NCBI RefSeq assembly: GCF_000019185.1 | Contig: NC_010334.1 | Span: 3,534,001 to 3,598,000, forward strand | Direction: 5' to 3' | Source of the DNA: Shewanella halifaxensis HAW-EB4 | Lineage (GTDB): Bacteria; Pseudomonadota; Gammaproteobacteria; Enterobacterales; Shewanellaceae | Length of the DNA stretch: 64,000 nt | Shown here: in pieces, positions 28,085 through 36,719 of the stretch | How the letters are laid out: the number at the start of each line of letters is the position of its first letter | Numbering within the stretch: position 1 is the stretch's first letter | Notes under the pieces: model-generated | Told to the model about the DNA's origin: nothing | Seen by the model: only the letters and a program-made list of their open reading frames with translations | The model's database searches: none | Made by a program: the position numbers and the translations under genes

Positions 28085-28597
28085 TTGCACAACATAAAAA
28101 GCAAATTAGAAAATAAAGTTCCGCCACCCATAATCATGCTCATTTTCGCGGCACTCATGTGGGGAGTTGCGCAAGTAACTCATAGTATTAAAATAACATC
28201 TAGCACAGCATCGACCATAGCGGCCGACAGCTCGCTATCTTTTGTTCAGTTACTCGCTATTCCCCTACTCTTAGCTTTAGGTGTATTTTGTGCGATTGCA
28301 GGCGTAATTAGCTTTAATCGAGCAGAAACGACAGTTCACCCACTCAAGCCAGAAACGGCATCGTCTCTAGTGACATCAGGCATTTACCGATTCAGCCGCA
28401 ACCCCATGTACCTTGGTATGGCTTTAGTCCTCTGCGCATGGGCGTGTTACTTAACATCGATTTGGAGCGTGGCAGGTATTGTAGGCTTTCTGCTTTACAT
28501 GTATCGCTTTCAAATCCGCCCTGAAGAGCGCGCACTTGAGGCGATATTTGGACAGACATTTATCGATTATAAAAAGCGTGTCAGGCCTTGGATATGA
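28085..28597 (+). CDS. Isoprenylcysteine methyltransferase-like integral membrane protein
   Basis: 170 residues with several TM helices and the C-terminal ICMT/PEMT-type motif: YRFSRNPMYLGMALVL, then RPEERALEAIFGQTFIDYKKRVRPWI. Bacterial relatives are membrane methyltransferases of mostly unknown substrate. The start codon is TTG (28085), supported by AAGGA eight bases upstream; the next in-frame ATG would cut into the first TM. It is divergent from the dms operon and probably unrelated to it. Confidence 0.8.
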   Translation: MHNIKSKLENKVPPPIIMLIFAALMWGVAQVTHSIKITSSTASTIAADSSLSFVQLLAIPLLLALGVFCAIAGVISFNRAETTVHPLKPETASSLVTSGIYRFSRNPMYLGMALVLCAWACYLTSIWSVAGIVGFLLYMYRFQIRPEERALEAIFGQTFIDYKKRVRPWI

Positions 28598-28704
28598 CAA
28601 TATTGAGAATCGATACCAGCACGACTGTCATGGCTGATAATCGACTCTAAATCGATAACTGATAATGCAAAGTTGAGATATAGGCTAACCACCTGTAATA
28701 CCAC

Positions 28705-28741
28705 AAAAATTGCCCCAGAGTGCGCGCACAGTTAGGGGCAA
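28705..28741 (-). terminator. Terminator of the DUF1176/LprI gene
   Basis: The 7-bp outer stem TTGCCCC/GGGGCAA (28710-28716 with 28735-28741) encloses an inner TGCGCGCA dyad and is followed on the minus strand by a run of Ts. It lies about 70 bp past the stop at 28809. Confidence 0.7.
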
Positions 28742-28808
28742 CTCCTGTCAAAACGGTTTAGCTAAAGCCTAAAATTGGTGGTTATTCGCTAATGGTTATA
28801 GCGAGTGC

Positions 28809-30284
28809 TTAATGTTCACGGTAAATAAGCGACTCTTTAGTTAACTGAAGCTCTCTAAGACGCTTTTCGGTCAACTCAAGCTTGCAGCCGATCAAAACAG
28901 GGAGCCCCATCGTCCCTTCTGCATAGGTCAGCCTCTCAGCCATGCAAACATCATTACGATAGGTTAACCAAGAAGCCTGCGCCTGACTGAACGCTGCCGT
29001 TAACTCAGCATTCGCAGTGACGCTTTCGAGCGCGTTAATTGACTCAATGACTTCTGTGAGTTTAAGCTCGACACTCGCTAACTCTCTAAGGGCACATTTA
29101 GTCATCCCCTCGGTGCTGTAGGCATGCTCTGACCGGCAATCAATTCCCGCTGCAGGGTCATCACCCACTATCACAGTGCTGACTGTTGTGGGCAGAAACC
29201 ATGCACCGCCTGGAGCAATCTCACGACACAAGCCTGTCGAGTACGAATTAGCTAAAATAAACTCGCTGCCATTCCAAATGTAACGCCTCGCCGAAATACA
29301 GTCACCGACACCCCGCCCCATCATAAACTCATGAATGGTTCCGTCGGCGTAATTTGTCGCACTATCGGTAATTAACTTAGGTTCAATCTCTGCGTTATCA
29401 TCAACCAACCACACACCATCGCCATAGTTGTAAGCGGCAAACCAGCAAGGTGAAGTGACCACCAGCTGATGCTCACTAAGCCTTGCGACTGTAAGGTCTA
29501 ACTTGCCATCTTCTACTGGGGCAATGTCACACGACAGGTTAACTGCTGCTTGTATCCTAGATACAAACTCAGGATCCTTTGCTAATGCGCGATCTGCGTC
29601 TGTCGTGACAGGCTGTTGCTGCACAGCTCCTGAAATCAATGGTATTGAAATAACGGGGGCTTGATTAGGCTGCACAATATTGGCTGTACGCTGGCCTTTT
29701 TTTACAATGCCGTAAGGCGTACCAACCAGACCTTGGTAATCATCCATTTTTAATAACACAGCAGTCGAACCCGTGGTCGATAAATGCCATTCATCGCCAG
29801 TACTACTTTTAAAAGTTATAGAGACCCGACCTTTCATGGTGAGTGCATTGAGTAATTGGCTAACCTGATCTTTGGTTAACTCACGCTCCCCACTAAAGCT
29901 AAGATCCATCTCCTCATAAGCGGGCAGCTCAGGCCTTAATTGGCTCTGGTAGGTATCATTAATGCTCAGCGAGACTGTTTCACCTTGCGCTTCACTGCTG
30001 TCAGTAGCATCCATTGCAATCTGACCAAACTTCACCTTAGCAGTCACCGGCTCATCAGCTCCTGCAGCACGCTCAAATATCACTGAAACGGGAGCGTACT
30101 CCCCCTGCTTACTTTGCAGTTCTGAATTATGATAGCCAACTGCACGACAGGTATGGGTATTATCACAGACGACTTGCCAATCACCATGAGAAAAGCTGAG
30201 CCCATCAAGCGCTAACGCAGCGGTAGAGACAAACATAAAAACAAGCACGGAACAAAATCTTACTATTTTCGAAAAACGCTGCAT
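28809..30284 (-). CDS. Periplasmic DUF1176 protein with C-terminal LprI-like domain
   Basis: 491 residues. A signal peptide (cleaved after ALA) is followed by LSFSHGDWQVVCDNTHTCRAVGY, the characteristic opening of DUF1176 proteins, which runs to about residue 365. The last 110 residues (CRSEHAYSTEGMTKCALRE ... WLTYRNDVCMAE ... LIGCKLELTEKRL) resemble the LprI lysozyme-inhibitor-like domain with paired cysteines. The ATG at 30284 has GGAG upstream and gives a proper signal peptide, so it is preferred over 30305. Function of DUF1176 is unknown; lysozyme binding is inferred from the tail only. Confidence 0.78.
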   Translation of the reverse strand: MQRFSKIVRFCSVLVFMFVSTAALALDGLSFSHGDWQVVCDNTHTCRAVGYHNSELQSKQGEYAPVSVIFERAAGADEPVTAKVKFGQIAMDATDSSEAQGETVSLSINDTYQSQLRPELPAYEEMDLSFSGERELTKDQVSQLLNALTMKGRVSITFKSSTGDEWHLSTTGSTAVLLKMDDYQGLVGTPYGIVKKGQRTANIVQPNQAPVISIPLISGAVQQQPVTTDADRALAKDPEFVSRIQAAVNLSCDIAPVEDGKLDLTVARLSEHQLVVTSPCWFAAYNYGDGVWLVDDNAEIEPKLITDSATNYADGTIHEFMMGRGVGDCISARRYIWNGSEFILANSYSTGLCREIAPGGAWFLPTTVSTVIVGDDPAAGIDCRSEHAYSTEGMTKCALRELASVELKLTEVIESINALESVTANAELTAAFSQAQASWLTYRNDVCMAERLTYAEGTMGLPVLIGCKLELTEKRLRELQLTKESLIYREH

Positions 30285-30305
30285 TAAAAACTCCAAGCTA
30301 TGCAT

Positions 30306-30720
30306 TGAGCAGCCAATCCTTTGCGTTACCCTTATTTGTGTAATCCGCCATTAGCAAACTGCTCTTCGATAAAACCTACATCCAACTATCAAATTGATGT
30401 TAGCGCCTTAATTTATATCCTATTGCTGATTACGATACGGCTTAATGGCGTCGCCATTGTGAATAGATAACAGCCAAGGGTATTCAATTTAAAGACAACT
30501 ACGTGACAAGCCTCACAAAACAAAAGTCATTATAACATTTTATAATTCATACACTTGCAAACATAAAGCGACTATCGATATGGTGCCGCATTCAATATTT
30601 AAGCAATAGCAAGTTAGCCCTAGCTTCATCCATACCACTAGAAAGCATTTTATTTGAAACTGATTAACACGCCATTTAATACAGCATTGATAACAAACAC
30701 TAAAAAGGTCAAATAACAAG
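30306..30720. promoter_or_regulatory. Divergent intergenic region with a 15-bp palindrome
   Basis: 415 bp without an open frame. A perfect dyad AATGGCG-T-CGCCATT at 30444-30458 is the only structured element seen and may be an operator for one of the divergent genes. Confidence 0.4.
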
Positions 30721-31032
30721 ATGCCAAATGCTATCTCAACATTGATGCAAACTCAGCTCGGAAAGGCCATGTTTGTTATTGCGATCCCATTGCTGCAATT
30801 TATCGGCCCTAACTTTCTGATTGGTGTCGTTCGTGTCGACCATGAAGGGGTCGGCACAGGTCTACTATTTATCTTTAAATGCTTAATTTGGATAAGCGGA
30901 CTGGTGATTGGCAGTTTGGTATTTTCTAAGGTTTATTATAAAGCGATCCGTTATGGCCTATGGGCAAACGCCCCGCTTGCCATTTTGATCCTTTACCTAT
31001 TATCGCAAAATCTGCCCATCCTTTTATCATAA
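30721..31032 (+). CDS. Small membrane protein of unknown function
   Basis: 103 residues, three predicted TM helices (about 18-36, 52-72 and 80-102), no recognisable motif. It is the first gene of a same-strand block of five (30721-33923) whose other members are a larger membrane protein, a lipoprotein and two exported proteins. A weak AAGG lies rather far upstream of the ATG. Confidence 0.6.
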   Translation: MPNAISTLMQTQLGKAMFVIAIPLLQFIGPNFLIGVVRVDHEGVGTGLLFIFKCLIWISGLVIGSLVFSKVYYKAIRYGLWANAPLAILILYLLSQNLPILLS

Positions 31033-31073
31033 AAACATTAGGCTCAGAGACTCACTAAAAGCTAAGGAACGGC

Positions 31074-31775
31074 ATGACTAATATCTTCGCGCCAAAAAAC
31101 ACTAAGTTACAAAAGCTACTGGCGTATATTTTTATGCTGTTGCTGGCTTTGATGCTGGTTGCGGTGTTTAGCAGTACCTTAGTCGATGATGAGATTTATG
31201 AACAAATAAGCCTATTTTCAGCGGTGCTGTCTGTGGTTTTGCTTGTTGGTATGTTCTGGGGGTTAAAGCAGAAGAATTCATGGCTGAGAGCTCACTTAGA
31301 CAATCAACCCCGTCACCCCTTGAAAGTGATCCTGTCTATGGTGATAGGCCTACCGCTCCTATTACATTTTTCACTAGCCAAGGGGCTGCCAGTACTACTG
31401 CATACCCTGCTGGCCGAAAAAGCCGTCATCGTCGCCACCATCGATGATAAACGCTTTGGCTATTACAGCCGCACCTGCGATGGTGGTCTATACCTTGGAG
31501 GTTATCGTTTCTGGGGCAACGACTACATCTGCGGCATTAAAAAAGAGGATTGGGATAGTTATCAATCGGGAGACAAACTCGCGCTATATGGTGATAAATC
31601 AATACTGGGTTTCACCTACCAAAAATACACCCTGCTCACCGATGAATTATTACAACAGATTATTGCACAATCAGCCGCCTTAAGAGCACAAGCTATCACA
31701 GGCAATAAAGGCATGAGCCTTGAACAAGCAAGGCGATTTATTGCCAATTCAGACGAAAATAGGTCAACAAAGTAA
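31074..31775 (+). CDS. Membrane protein of unknown function
   Basis: 233 residues. Three hydrophobic helices lie in the first 120 residues (about 14-34, 46-66 and 90-112), followed by a soluble domain with two cysteines (RTCDGGLYLGGYRFWGNDYICG) and a C-terminal helix. The family is not recognised. AAGGAA precedes the ATG. It lies 41 bp after the previous gene and 2 bp before the lipoprotein gene, so co-transcription is likely. Confidence 0.65.
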   Translation: MTNIFAPKNTKLQKLLAYIFMLLLALMLVAVFSSTLVDDEIYEQISLFSAVLSVVLLVGMFWGLKQKNSWLRAHLDNQPRHPLKVILSMVIGLPLLLHFSLAKGLPVLLHTLLAEKAVIVATIDDKRFGYYSRTCDGGLYLGGYRFWGNDYICGIKKEDWDSYQSGDKLALYGDKSILGFTYQKYTLLTDELLQQIIAQSAALRAQAITGNKGMSLEQARRFIANSDENRSTK

Positions 31776-31777
31776 AC

Positions 31778-32677
31778 ATGTTTATTCTAAAAAATGTACC
31801 CGGCATAACCTCAACGTTAACCTTTATTGCAAGTATCAGTTTACTTGCAGGCTGTAGCTTATCACCCAGTCAAAACCGACTAGAGATAGAGCAACTAATG
31901 CTGGATCTGGGCAGTTGCCAGTTCGATGACAATGAACGCAAAGCCATGTATCAAGCTGCTAGTGCAGGTAATCGAATCCCCTTCCCTTTGCTGCTTTGTG
32001 AAGGCAAGCGTAGTGAGTCTTTTGATGAACGTTGGCAAGCCAGTCGCCGCGCTGTTGGTTACCATATTCTTGGCAGCCACTTTGAGGGCGCTGAAACTAG
32101 ATATGCAGGTTACGGCGCCGCGCTAATCGAGATCAGCATGCCGGACTGGGGCGCCGCATGTCTTGCTCAGGGCTTGAGCGATAAAACTTGTGATCACTTG
32201 GTTTATGGCATTAACGCGCCACACATAGAAAAAGTGACCGAAGAGCAGGTACAAAACTTACTGCGCGAGCAAGACAAGCTGGCATTAGTCACCAACATCC
32301 CAATTATCAAAGACACGATATTAATGCCGCTTAAACATAACTCTGCAGGTCAGTTAATCGCTAACTGGGTAGAAGATGGTGGCGCACAAAGAGCCAATAA
32401 AGCGCTAGCTGATACGCTTGGCGAAGTTATTACTTACGACGATAGTAACGACAACAGTAACGGTAATAGAACGCTACCTATCAGCAGTTATAACCTGCAA
32501 TATGATCTGTTAGAGCAAGAGGATCTCCCCGCTCAGTATCAAGGGGTGTTTTATTATGCTACGCCGCAGTATATCGATTATAGCGGCAGGCCTTCGGCCG
32601 AATACTCCATTCCCCTTCGCAATGGCGTGCAGGTACGTGGCTATAAAACCACTATTTATCGCGCCCTCCCTAACTAA
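31778..32677 (+). CDS. Putative lipoprotein of unknown function
   Basis: 299 residues with a lipoprotein signal ending LLAGC (Cys about residue 26). The mature part contains several cysteines (GSCQFDD, LLCEGK, GAACLAQGLSDKTCDH) and no recognisable catalytic motif. The start codon follows the previous stop after two bases, implying coupling. It probably works in the envelope together with the neighbouring membrane and exported proteins. Confidence 0.65.
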   Translation: MFILKNVPGITSTLTFIASISLLAGCSLSPSQNRLEIEQLMLDLGSCQFDDNERKAMYQAASAGNRIPFPLLLCEGKRSESFDERWQASRRAVGYHILGSHFEGAETRYAGYGAALIEISMPDWGAACLAQGLSDKTCDHLVYGINAPHIEKVTEEQVQNLLREQDKLALVTNIPIIKDTILMPLKHNSAGQLIANWVEDGGAQRANKALADTLGEVITYDDSNDNSNGNRTLPISSYNLQYDLLEQEDLPAQYQGVFYYATPQYIDYSGRPSAEYSIPLRNGVQVRGYKTTIYRALPN

Positions 32678-32698
32678 TTAAATGGCTAAAGCATACTG

Positions 32699-33667
32699 AT
32701 GAAACTAATGATTAAACCATTGATAATATTTACAGCATTACAGTCAGTCATTGCTTTCAATGCCAATAGCTATGCTGAGGCTAGCCTTGAGCAAGAGAGC
32801 TATCAACAGAATAATCAACAACAAGATTGCAGCTTAAATCAGTTAAGCAGCGTACTCGATTTTGATGCCGCACTGGTAACCAGAAAGTATGGTCTTAGCT
32901 TAGCCACAGACAATACTGTTTGTAGAGTATTACCCCATAACAAAGAGCAAGCATTACTGTCTTATTTTCAATATTATCAATCTGACGAAGATGGCTTTTC
33001 AAGCAATCTATGGCGAGTACTCTTGGTCAATCGCTACAGTAACAAAGTTGAAGCTAGCTATACTGGCGTGATCCAAGAAAGCAGCGCAATTAAAAGTCAC
33101 TCCGATAGTATTAGTATTGATAGCGCGAGTTATCGTCTCAATGACAATACGAGAGCACTTGGATTGGTATTAGATCTTGCTAATCACGACACATCGCTGC
33201 AAGAGTATGAGTACCGCGCTTTCAAAACCAATCGTTTTCTTAGCCTATTTGTTCAAGAGGGAGACAAGCTACGCCCAGTGCTTAAACACCTGCCGCTGGA
33301 TTACGATCTAGAAGGCACTGATACGGCAGGCAGTAATGGTGGGGGTTACCTGCATTATGGCGTACAGGGTAGAGTTGAAGTGTTATCCACCACCAGCCAT
33401 GGCTACCATGATTTAAAATTGGTGACTCAAGGGCAACAATACAGTACAGACGGTGAATATGATCAAACCGAAGAGATAAGCTTTAGCACTGAGCTTAACT
33501 ATAGCGGCAGCCGCTACCCAGTGATCACCGAACAATTACCCGCAGCTGAATTTTGGCAAATAAACCAAACTGGGGTGAACTTTTTAACAGAGAGCAACAA
33601 TAGCCATGAAGCCGCTTCGCAAACAAATCCAAACAGCAGTCAAGCGGAGAGCCAATATGCCAACTAA
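32699..33667 (+). CDS. Exported protein of unknown function
   Basis: 322 residues beginning with a Sec signal peptide (cleaved near SYA, residue 26). The mature sequence is polar and rich in Ser, Asn, Gln and Tyr, with two cysteines near the N-terminus (QQDCSLNQL, NTVCRVLP) and a Gln/Ser/Asn-rich tail. No family is recognised. It lies 21 bp after the lipoprotein gene, and its 3' end overlaps the start of the next small exported protein. Confidence 0.65.
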   Translation: MKLMIKPLIIFTALQSVIAFNANSYAEASLEQESYQQNNQQQDCSLNQLSSVLDFDAALVTRKYGLSLATDNTVCRVLPHNKEQALLSYFQYYQSDEDGFSSNLWRVLLVNRYSNKVEASYTGVIQESSAIKSHSDSISIDSASYRLNDNTRALGLVLDLANHDTSLQEYEYRAFKTNRFLSLFVQEGDKLRPVLKHLPLDYDLEGTDTAGSNGGGYLHYGVQGRVEVLSTTSHGYHDLKLVTQGQQYSTDGEYDQTEEISFSTELNYSGSRYPVITEQLPAAEFWQINQTGVNFLTESNNSHEAASQTNPNSSQAESQYAN

Positions 33668-33923
33668 CAACGGTTCTATTTACCCATTAGGCTTCAGATT
33701 ACCCGCTCTATTTAGTAAAGCTGTTTTGACTTGCTGTATTTTATTCTCGCCCGCAAGCTACGCCAAGCAAGTGTGCAGCACTGATGCTATTGAAGCGATG
33801 GAAAATGACAGCGGTTATTTTCAAGGATTCACCGCCGCGGTATGTAAGCAATTGCCCCACCAAGAACAATTCACCATGGGGGCATATCTACAATGGACAG
33901 GCGGCAGCTTTGCAGGTGAATGA
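33657..33923 (+). CDS. Small exported protein of unknown function
   Basis: 88 residues with a signal peptide (hydrophobic FSKAVLTCCILFSPASYA) and a mature part of about 50 residues with two cysteines (QVCSTDAIEAM, AAVCKQLPH), which may form a disulfide. A longer frame opens at 33606 inside the preceding gene, but the ATG at 33657 has GGAGA upstream and a cleaner leader. It overlaps the preceding gene by 11 bases and ends the five-gene block. Confidence 0.55.
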   Translation: MPTNNGSIYPLGFRLPALFSKAVLTCCILFSPASYAKQVCSTDAIEAMENDSGYFQGFTAAVCKQLPHQEQFTMGAYLQWTGGSFAGE

Positions 33924-34144
33924 ACTAACAAAGCCACCCATTATAAATCAACAAGATAATGCTAGCTTTCACCACTAGATTTCAAGAGGTGGTAAATTAT
34001 CGGCTAACTCTTTTTGTGGGGCGCTAAAGGTGACAAAAAATACAAATGGATAAAGGGGTAAGCTGTAAAATGGTCGAGTTTATACGAAGAGAATCAGCTC
34101 ATAGAGTGACTCTATAAACTAAATGAACGGGTTGCTTGAATGGC

Positions 34145-35122
34145 TTAGCTTGCCTGAAGATACTCGCAGCTGTGCGCGAAGTGTCGTCGTCGCTTCTCTA
34201 GATGTTCACAATAGTAAGTTAACTCCTGCAGAGTGCCTACAGGCCCATGAAACAGTTTGCCAAATTCAGAGGTGATTTTTATCCAGTTAGCACTCGGAAT
34301 ATTGAGTCTATTCAGTATCTTTTCTGCATTAGCGGAGATTGCACCTCGTTTGTCATCTCGAATGATTCGACCCGTTTCATCAACAAGCGTTAAATAATCT
34401 TCAAGCGAGAAGTTGATGCCTTTTGGTTGGTGTTTTCTCTCATTACCAATAAAGGGCAATAACTTGGCAGGTTGCTTGCACTTTAGAGCTGCCTTCACTC
34501 TTAGTTGCAAGCTGGTATAGTCTGATTTTTCAGGTGTCTTAGCCACCTTGGCTCTGATGGGATTAAGCTCAACATAAGCCATACAGGCAAGTACTGCGGC
34601 TTCATCGAGTAATGCTTGTGACTTAAAGCGTCCTTCCCAAAAATGCCCTGTGCAGTTATCTTCATAATTAGCTTGCCTTGCAATAGGCTCATTTAAACAA
34701 CGCATAAACCAGCTGATATCACTAAGGCGTGAGCGGTATGTTGCTATTGAGTGCTTTAACGATGCAACCATACACTCCTCAATCACATCACCTTTAGCGA
34801 ATTTCTGCGTTAAATCAGTGCCGTTAAACAGCTTATGCCATTGTTCAACAACATCCCTATCAGTCCAGCTATTCACAGTCTCTAGGTCGATATAGAGTAC
34901 GACATGTAGATGGTTACTCATCACAGCATAAGCAGCAACATCGATCGCAAACACCCCTGTTAACTTCAGTATTTGCGACTCTACCCAACCTCGGCGATGG
35001 TCGTAATTCCTGCCTGTATATTTATCATCACCACACAAATAGGCGCGCCTAACCACACGGCTACAACAGTGATAATACGGCGTGTCTTCAAGGCTAATTA
35101 AGGTACTTCTTGCTCGCGGCAT
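34145..35122 (-). CDS. REP-associated tyrosine transposase-like protein (Y1 transposase, IS200 superfamily)
   Basis: 325 residues starting MPRARSTLISLEDTPYYHCCSR, typical of the TnpA_REP/RAYT group. The HUH motif appears as NHLHVVLYID, and VELNPIRAKVAKTPEKSDYTS follows later as usual for these proteins. Seven residues of extra frame upstream (to 35143) are rejected, since GGAGG lies six bases before the ATG at 35122. RAYTs are domesticated-like single-strand nucleases linked with REP repeats. It is intact and ends just before a 15-bp palindrome (34101-34115). A tandem duplication covers its promoter and first codons. Confidence 0.85.
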   Translation of the reverse strand: MPRARSTLISLEDTPYYHCCSRVVRRAYLCGDDKYTGRNYDHRRGWVESQILKLTGVFAIDVAAYAVMSNHLHVVLYIDLETVNSWTDRDVVEQWHKLFNGTDLTQKFAKGDVIEECMVASLKHSIATYRSRLSDISWFMRCLNEPIARQANYEDNCTGHFWEGRFKSQALLDEAAVLACMAYVELNPIRAKVAKTPEKSDYTSLQLRVKAALKCKQPAKLLPFIGNERKHQPKGINFSLEDYLTLVDETGRIIRDDKRGAISANAEKILNRLNIPSANWIKITSEFGKLFHGPVGTLQELTYYCEHLEKRRRHFAHSCEYLQAS

Positions 35123-35341
35123 AATAACCTCCAACTTCAGCATTCACTAAAGTTTAGTAGGAGGACCAAAAACATGCCATTTACAATGGGTGTCAATGTT
35201 GGGCTTATAATACGGCGTGTCTTCAAGGCTAATTAAGGTACTTCTTGCTCGCGGCATAATAACCTCCAACTTCAGCATTCACTAAAGTTTAGTAGGAGGG
35301 CCAAAAACATGCCATTTACAATGGGTGTCAATGTTGGGCTT
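35072..35341. repeat. 135-bp tandem duplication over the transposase start
   Basis: 35072-35206 and 35207-35341 are identical except for one base (GAGGACC versus GAGGGCC). Each copy contains the first 17 codons of the transposase, its ribosome-binding site and the palindrome ACTAAAGTTTAGT. The outer copy has its own start codon (35257) and would encode a 36-residue peptide that stops at 35147. Confidence 0.95.
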
Positions 35342-35398
35342 CAAGTTCTCCATATCTGTTTATCAATGTGCCGTCAAAAAGCATTAAAACAGTAGTAT

Positions 35399-35794
35399 TC
35401 ATTCTAAAGTTCGTCCCCCGTCATGAAGGTGAATGCTCTTATAGATAAATAAAGTACATACAGCTCCTGCTAATATAAAAGGTTTAAACACCCAAAGTAA
35501 CCAACCATCAATTATTTCTGCGTATAAAATTACCATTATATTTATTGCTATCAGAGCACATGTGCTTAGTGCGGCGCTTTTACTATGAGCAGAAAAACTA
35601 CGTTCGGAATCAAACAAGAACTTATGAATACAATACCAAATAATGCTCAGTGTAACCCCATACGCCAAAAAGCCAAATAATCCAATTAATAAAATGAAAC
35701 TACTATCGATACCTCCAACAAAAATAGCCGTAAAAATAGTGACCATGTATGATGCGAACAATGTAGATGTAAGTAAGTTAGCGTAGTCTTTCAT
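35399..35794 (-). CDS. Small membrane protein of unknown function
   Basis: 131 residues with four hydrophobic helices (about 10-30, 35-55, 73-93 and 98-118) and a short polar C-terminus (HLHDGGRTLE). No family is recognised. It stands alone between the transposase duplication and the lemA operon. Base composition is more AT-rich than its neighbours, which may reflect acquisition with the mobile element next to it, but this is weak evidence. Confidence 0.55.
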   Translation of the reverse strand: MKDYANLLTSTLFASYMVTIFTAIFVGGIDSSFILLIGLFGFLAYGVTLSIIWYCIHKFLFDSERSFSAHSKSAALSTCALIAINIMVILYAEIIDGWLLWVFKPFILAGAVCTLFIYKSIHLHDGGRTLE

Positions 35795-35937
35795 TCTGTT
35801 TTTAAGTTAGTTAATGACAGGGGCGAGAATACCCTACAAGTCTTGTTTCATCATAGACATTCACCTATAAAAAATTTATTCAAGGGAACTATCAAAAACC
35901 GCTATTTTAGGTGGGTGTCATGGATTAAAGGAAACAA

Positions 35938-35959
35938 AAAACGGGCTAATGCCCGTTTT
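35938..35959 (-). terminator. Terminator of the DUF3137-lemA operon
   Basis: A 9-bp perfect stem AAAACGGGC/GCCCGTTTT around TAAT is followed by Ts on the minus strand, about 75 bp past the lemA stop. Confidence 0.85.
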
Positions 35960-36034
35960 ATATTGTTTTATTTGCCAACTTATTAACTGCTATCACCTAA
36001 CTAATGGTTAATGATCTATTGGTTAACCAATAGC

Positions 36035-36601
36035 CTATAAATTAGGTTGATACTCAAACCCCGCTTGTGCTTCGCTGTCACTAAAGCTGCTTATTTTCTG
36101 TTTACGTACCAACATGCTATTGATCAATGAACCGGGGAACATTTCAATCGCGTTATTGAAATCTTCAACATTGGCGTTGAAAATACGAATAGCCGCACCA
36201 ATCTGCTCTTGCTGCTCGCTGATCTCAGCCATCAACTTCAGATACACCTCTGATGCCTTAAGCTCTGGGTAAGCCTCTACCGTCACTTTAAGGCCCTGCA
36301 TTAACTCATGGGTGCGCTGCTCCGCTGCAGCTAGCTTTGCGGTATCAACACCAGAACTCATTTCTGCAATGGCGCTGCGTAGTTCTGTGACCTTGGTCAG
36401 TACTTCTGATTCATGCAGTTTATATTGCTCAACTAACTGCTCGACCATAGGAATAATCTTATTCTTTTGACGCTCTTGCGTCAGTACCGATGCCCATGCA
36501 CGGTCTACCGCATTATGTTTACCAATAATGCCGTTGTACAACATGATGATGGCAACAATGATAACAACCACTATCACTAAGCCAATAACTGAACTATCCA
36601 T
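36035..36601 (-). CDS. lemA: LemA family protein
   Basis: 188 residues: one N-terminal TM helix (about 5-23), then the LemA core beginning NGIIGKHNAVDRAWASVLTQERQKNKIIPMV and a long helical coiled-coil region ending FNNAIEMFPGSLINSM. AGGA lies seven bases before the ATG. LemA proteins have one membrane helix and a helical bundle; their function in bacteria is unclear. It is the third gene of an operon with two DUF3137-like membrane proteins, a pairing seen widely. Confidence 0.9.
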   Translation of the reverse strand: MDSSVIGLVIVVVIIVAIIMLYNGIIGKHNAVDRAWASVLTQERQKNKIIPMVEQLVEQYKLHESEVLTKVTELRSAIAEMSSGVDTAKLAAAEQRTHELMQGLKVTVEAYPELKASEVYLKLMAEISEQQEQIGAAIRIFNANVEDFNNAIEMFPGSLINSMLVRKQKISSFSDSEAQAGFEYQPNL

Positions 36602-36719
36602 TTAGGTTTCCTTTTACATTTTAATTAACTGTCTTTTATTAACTGTGAATAACTGTATAAATCTTTATTAGTCAGTATTTATTTGTATGTGTTTATTTGA
36701 AAGTCTTTTTTAAAATAAG

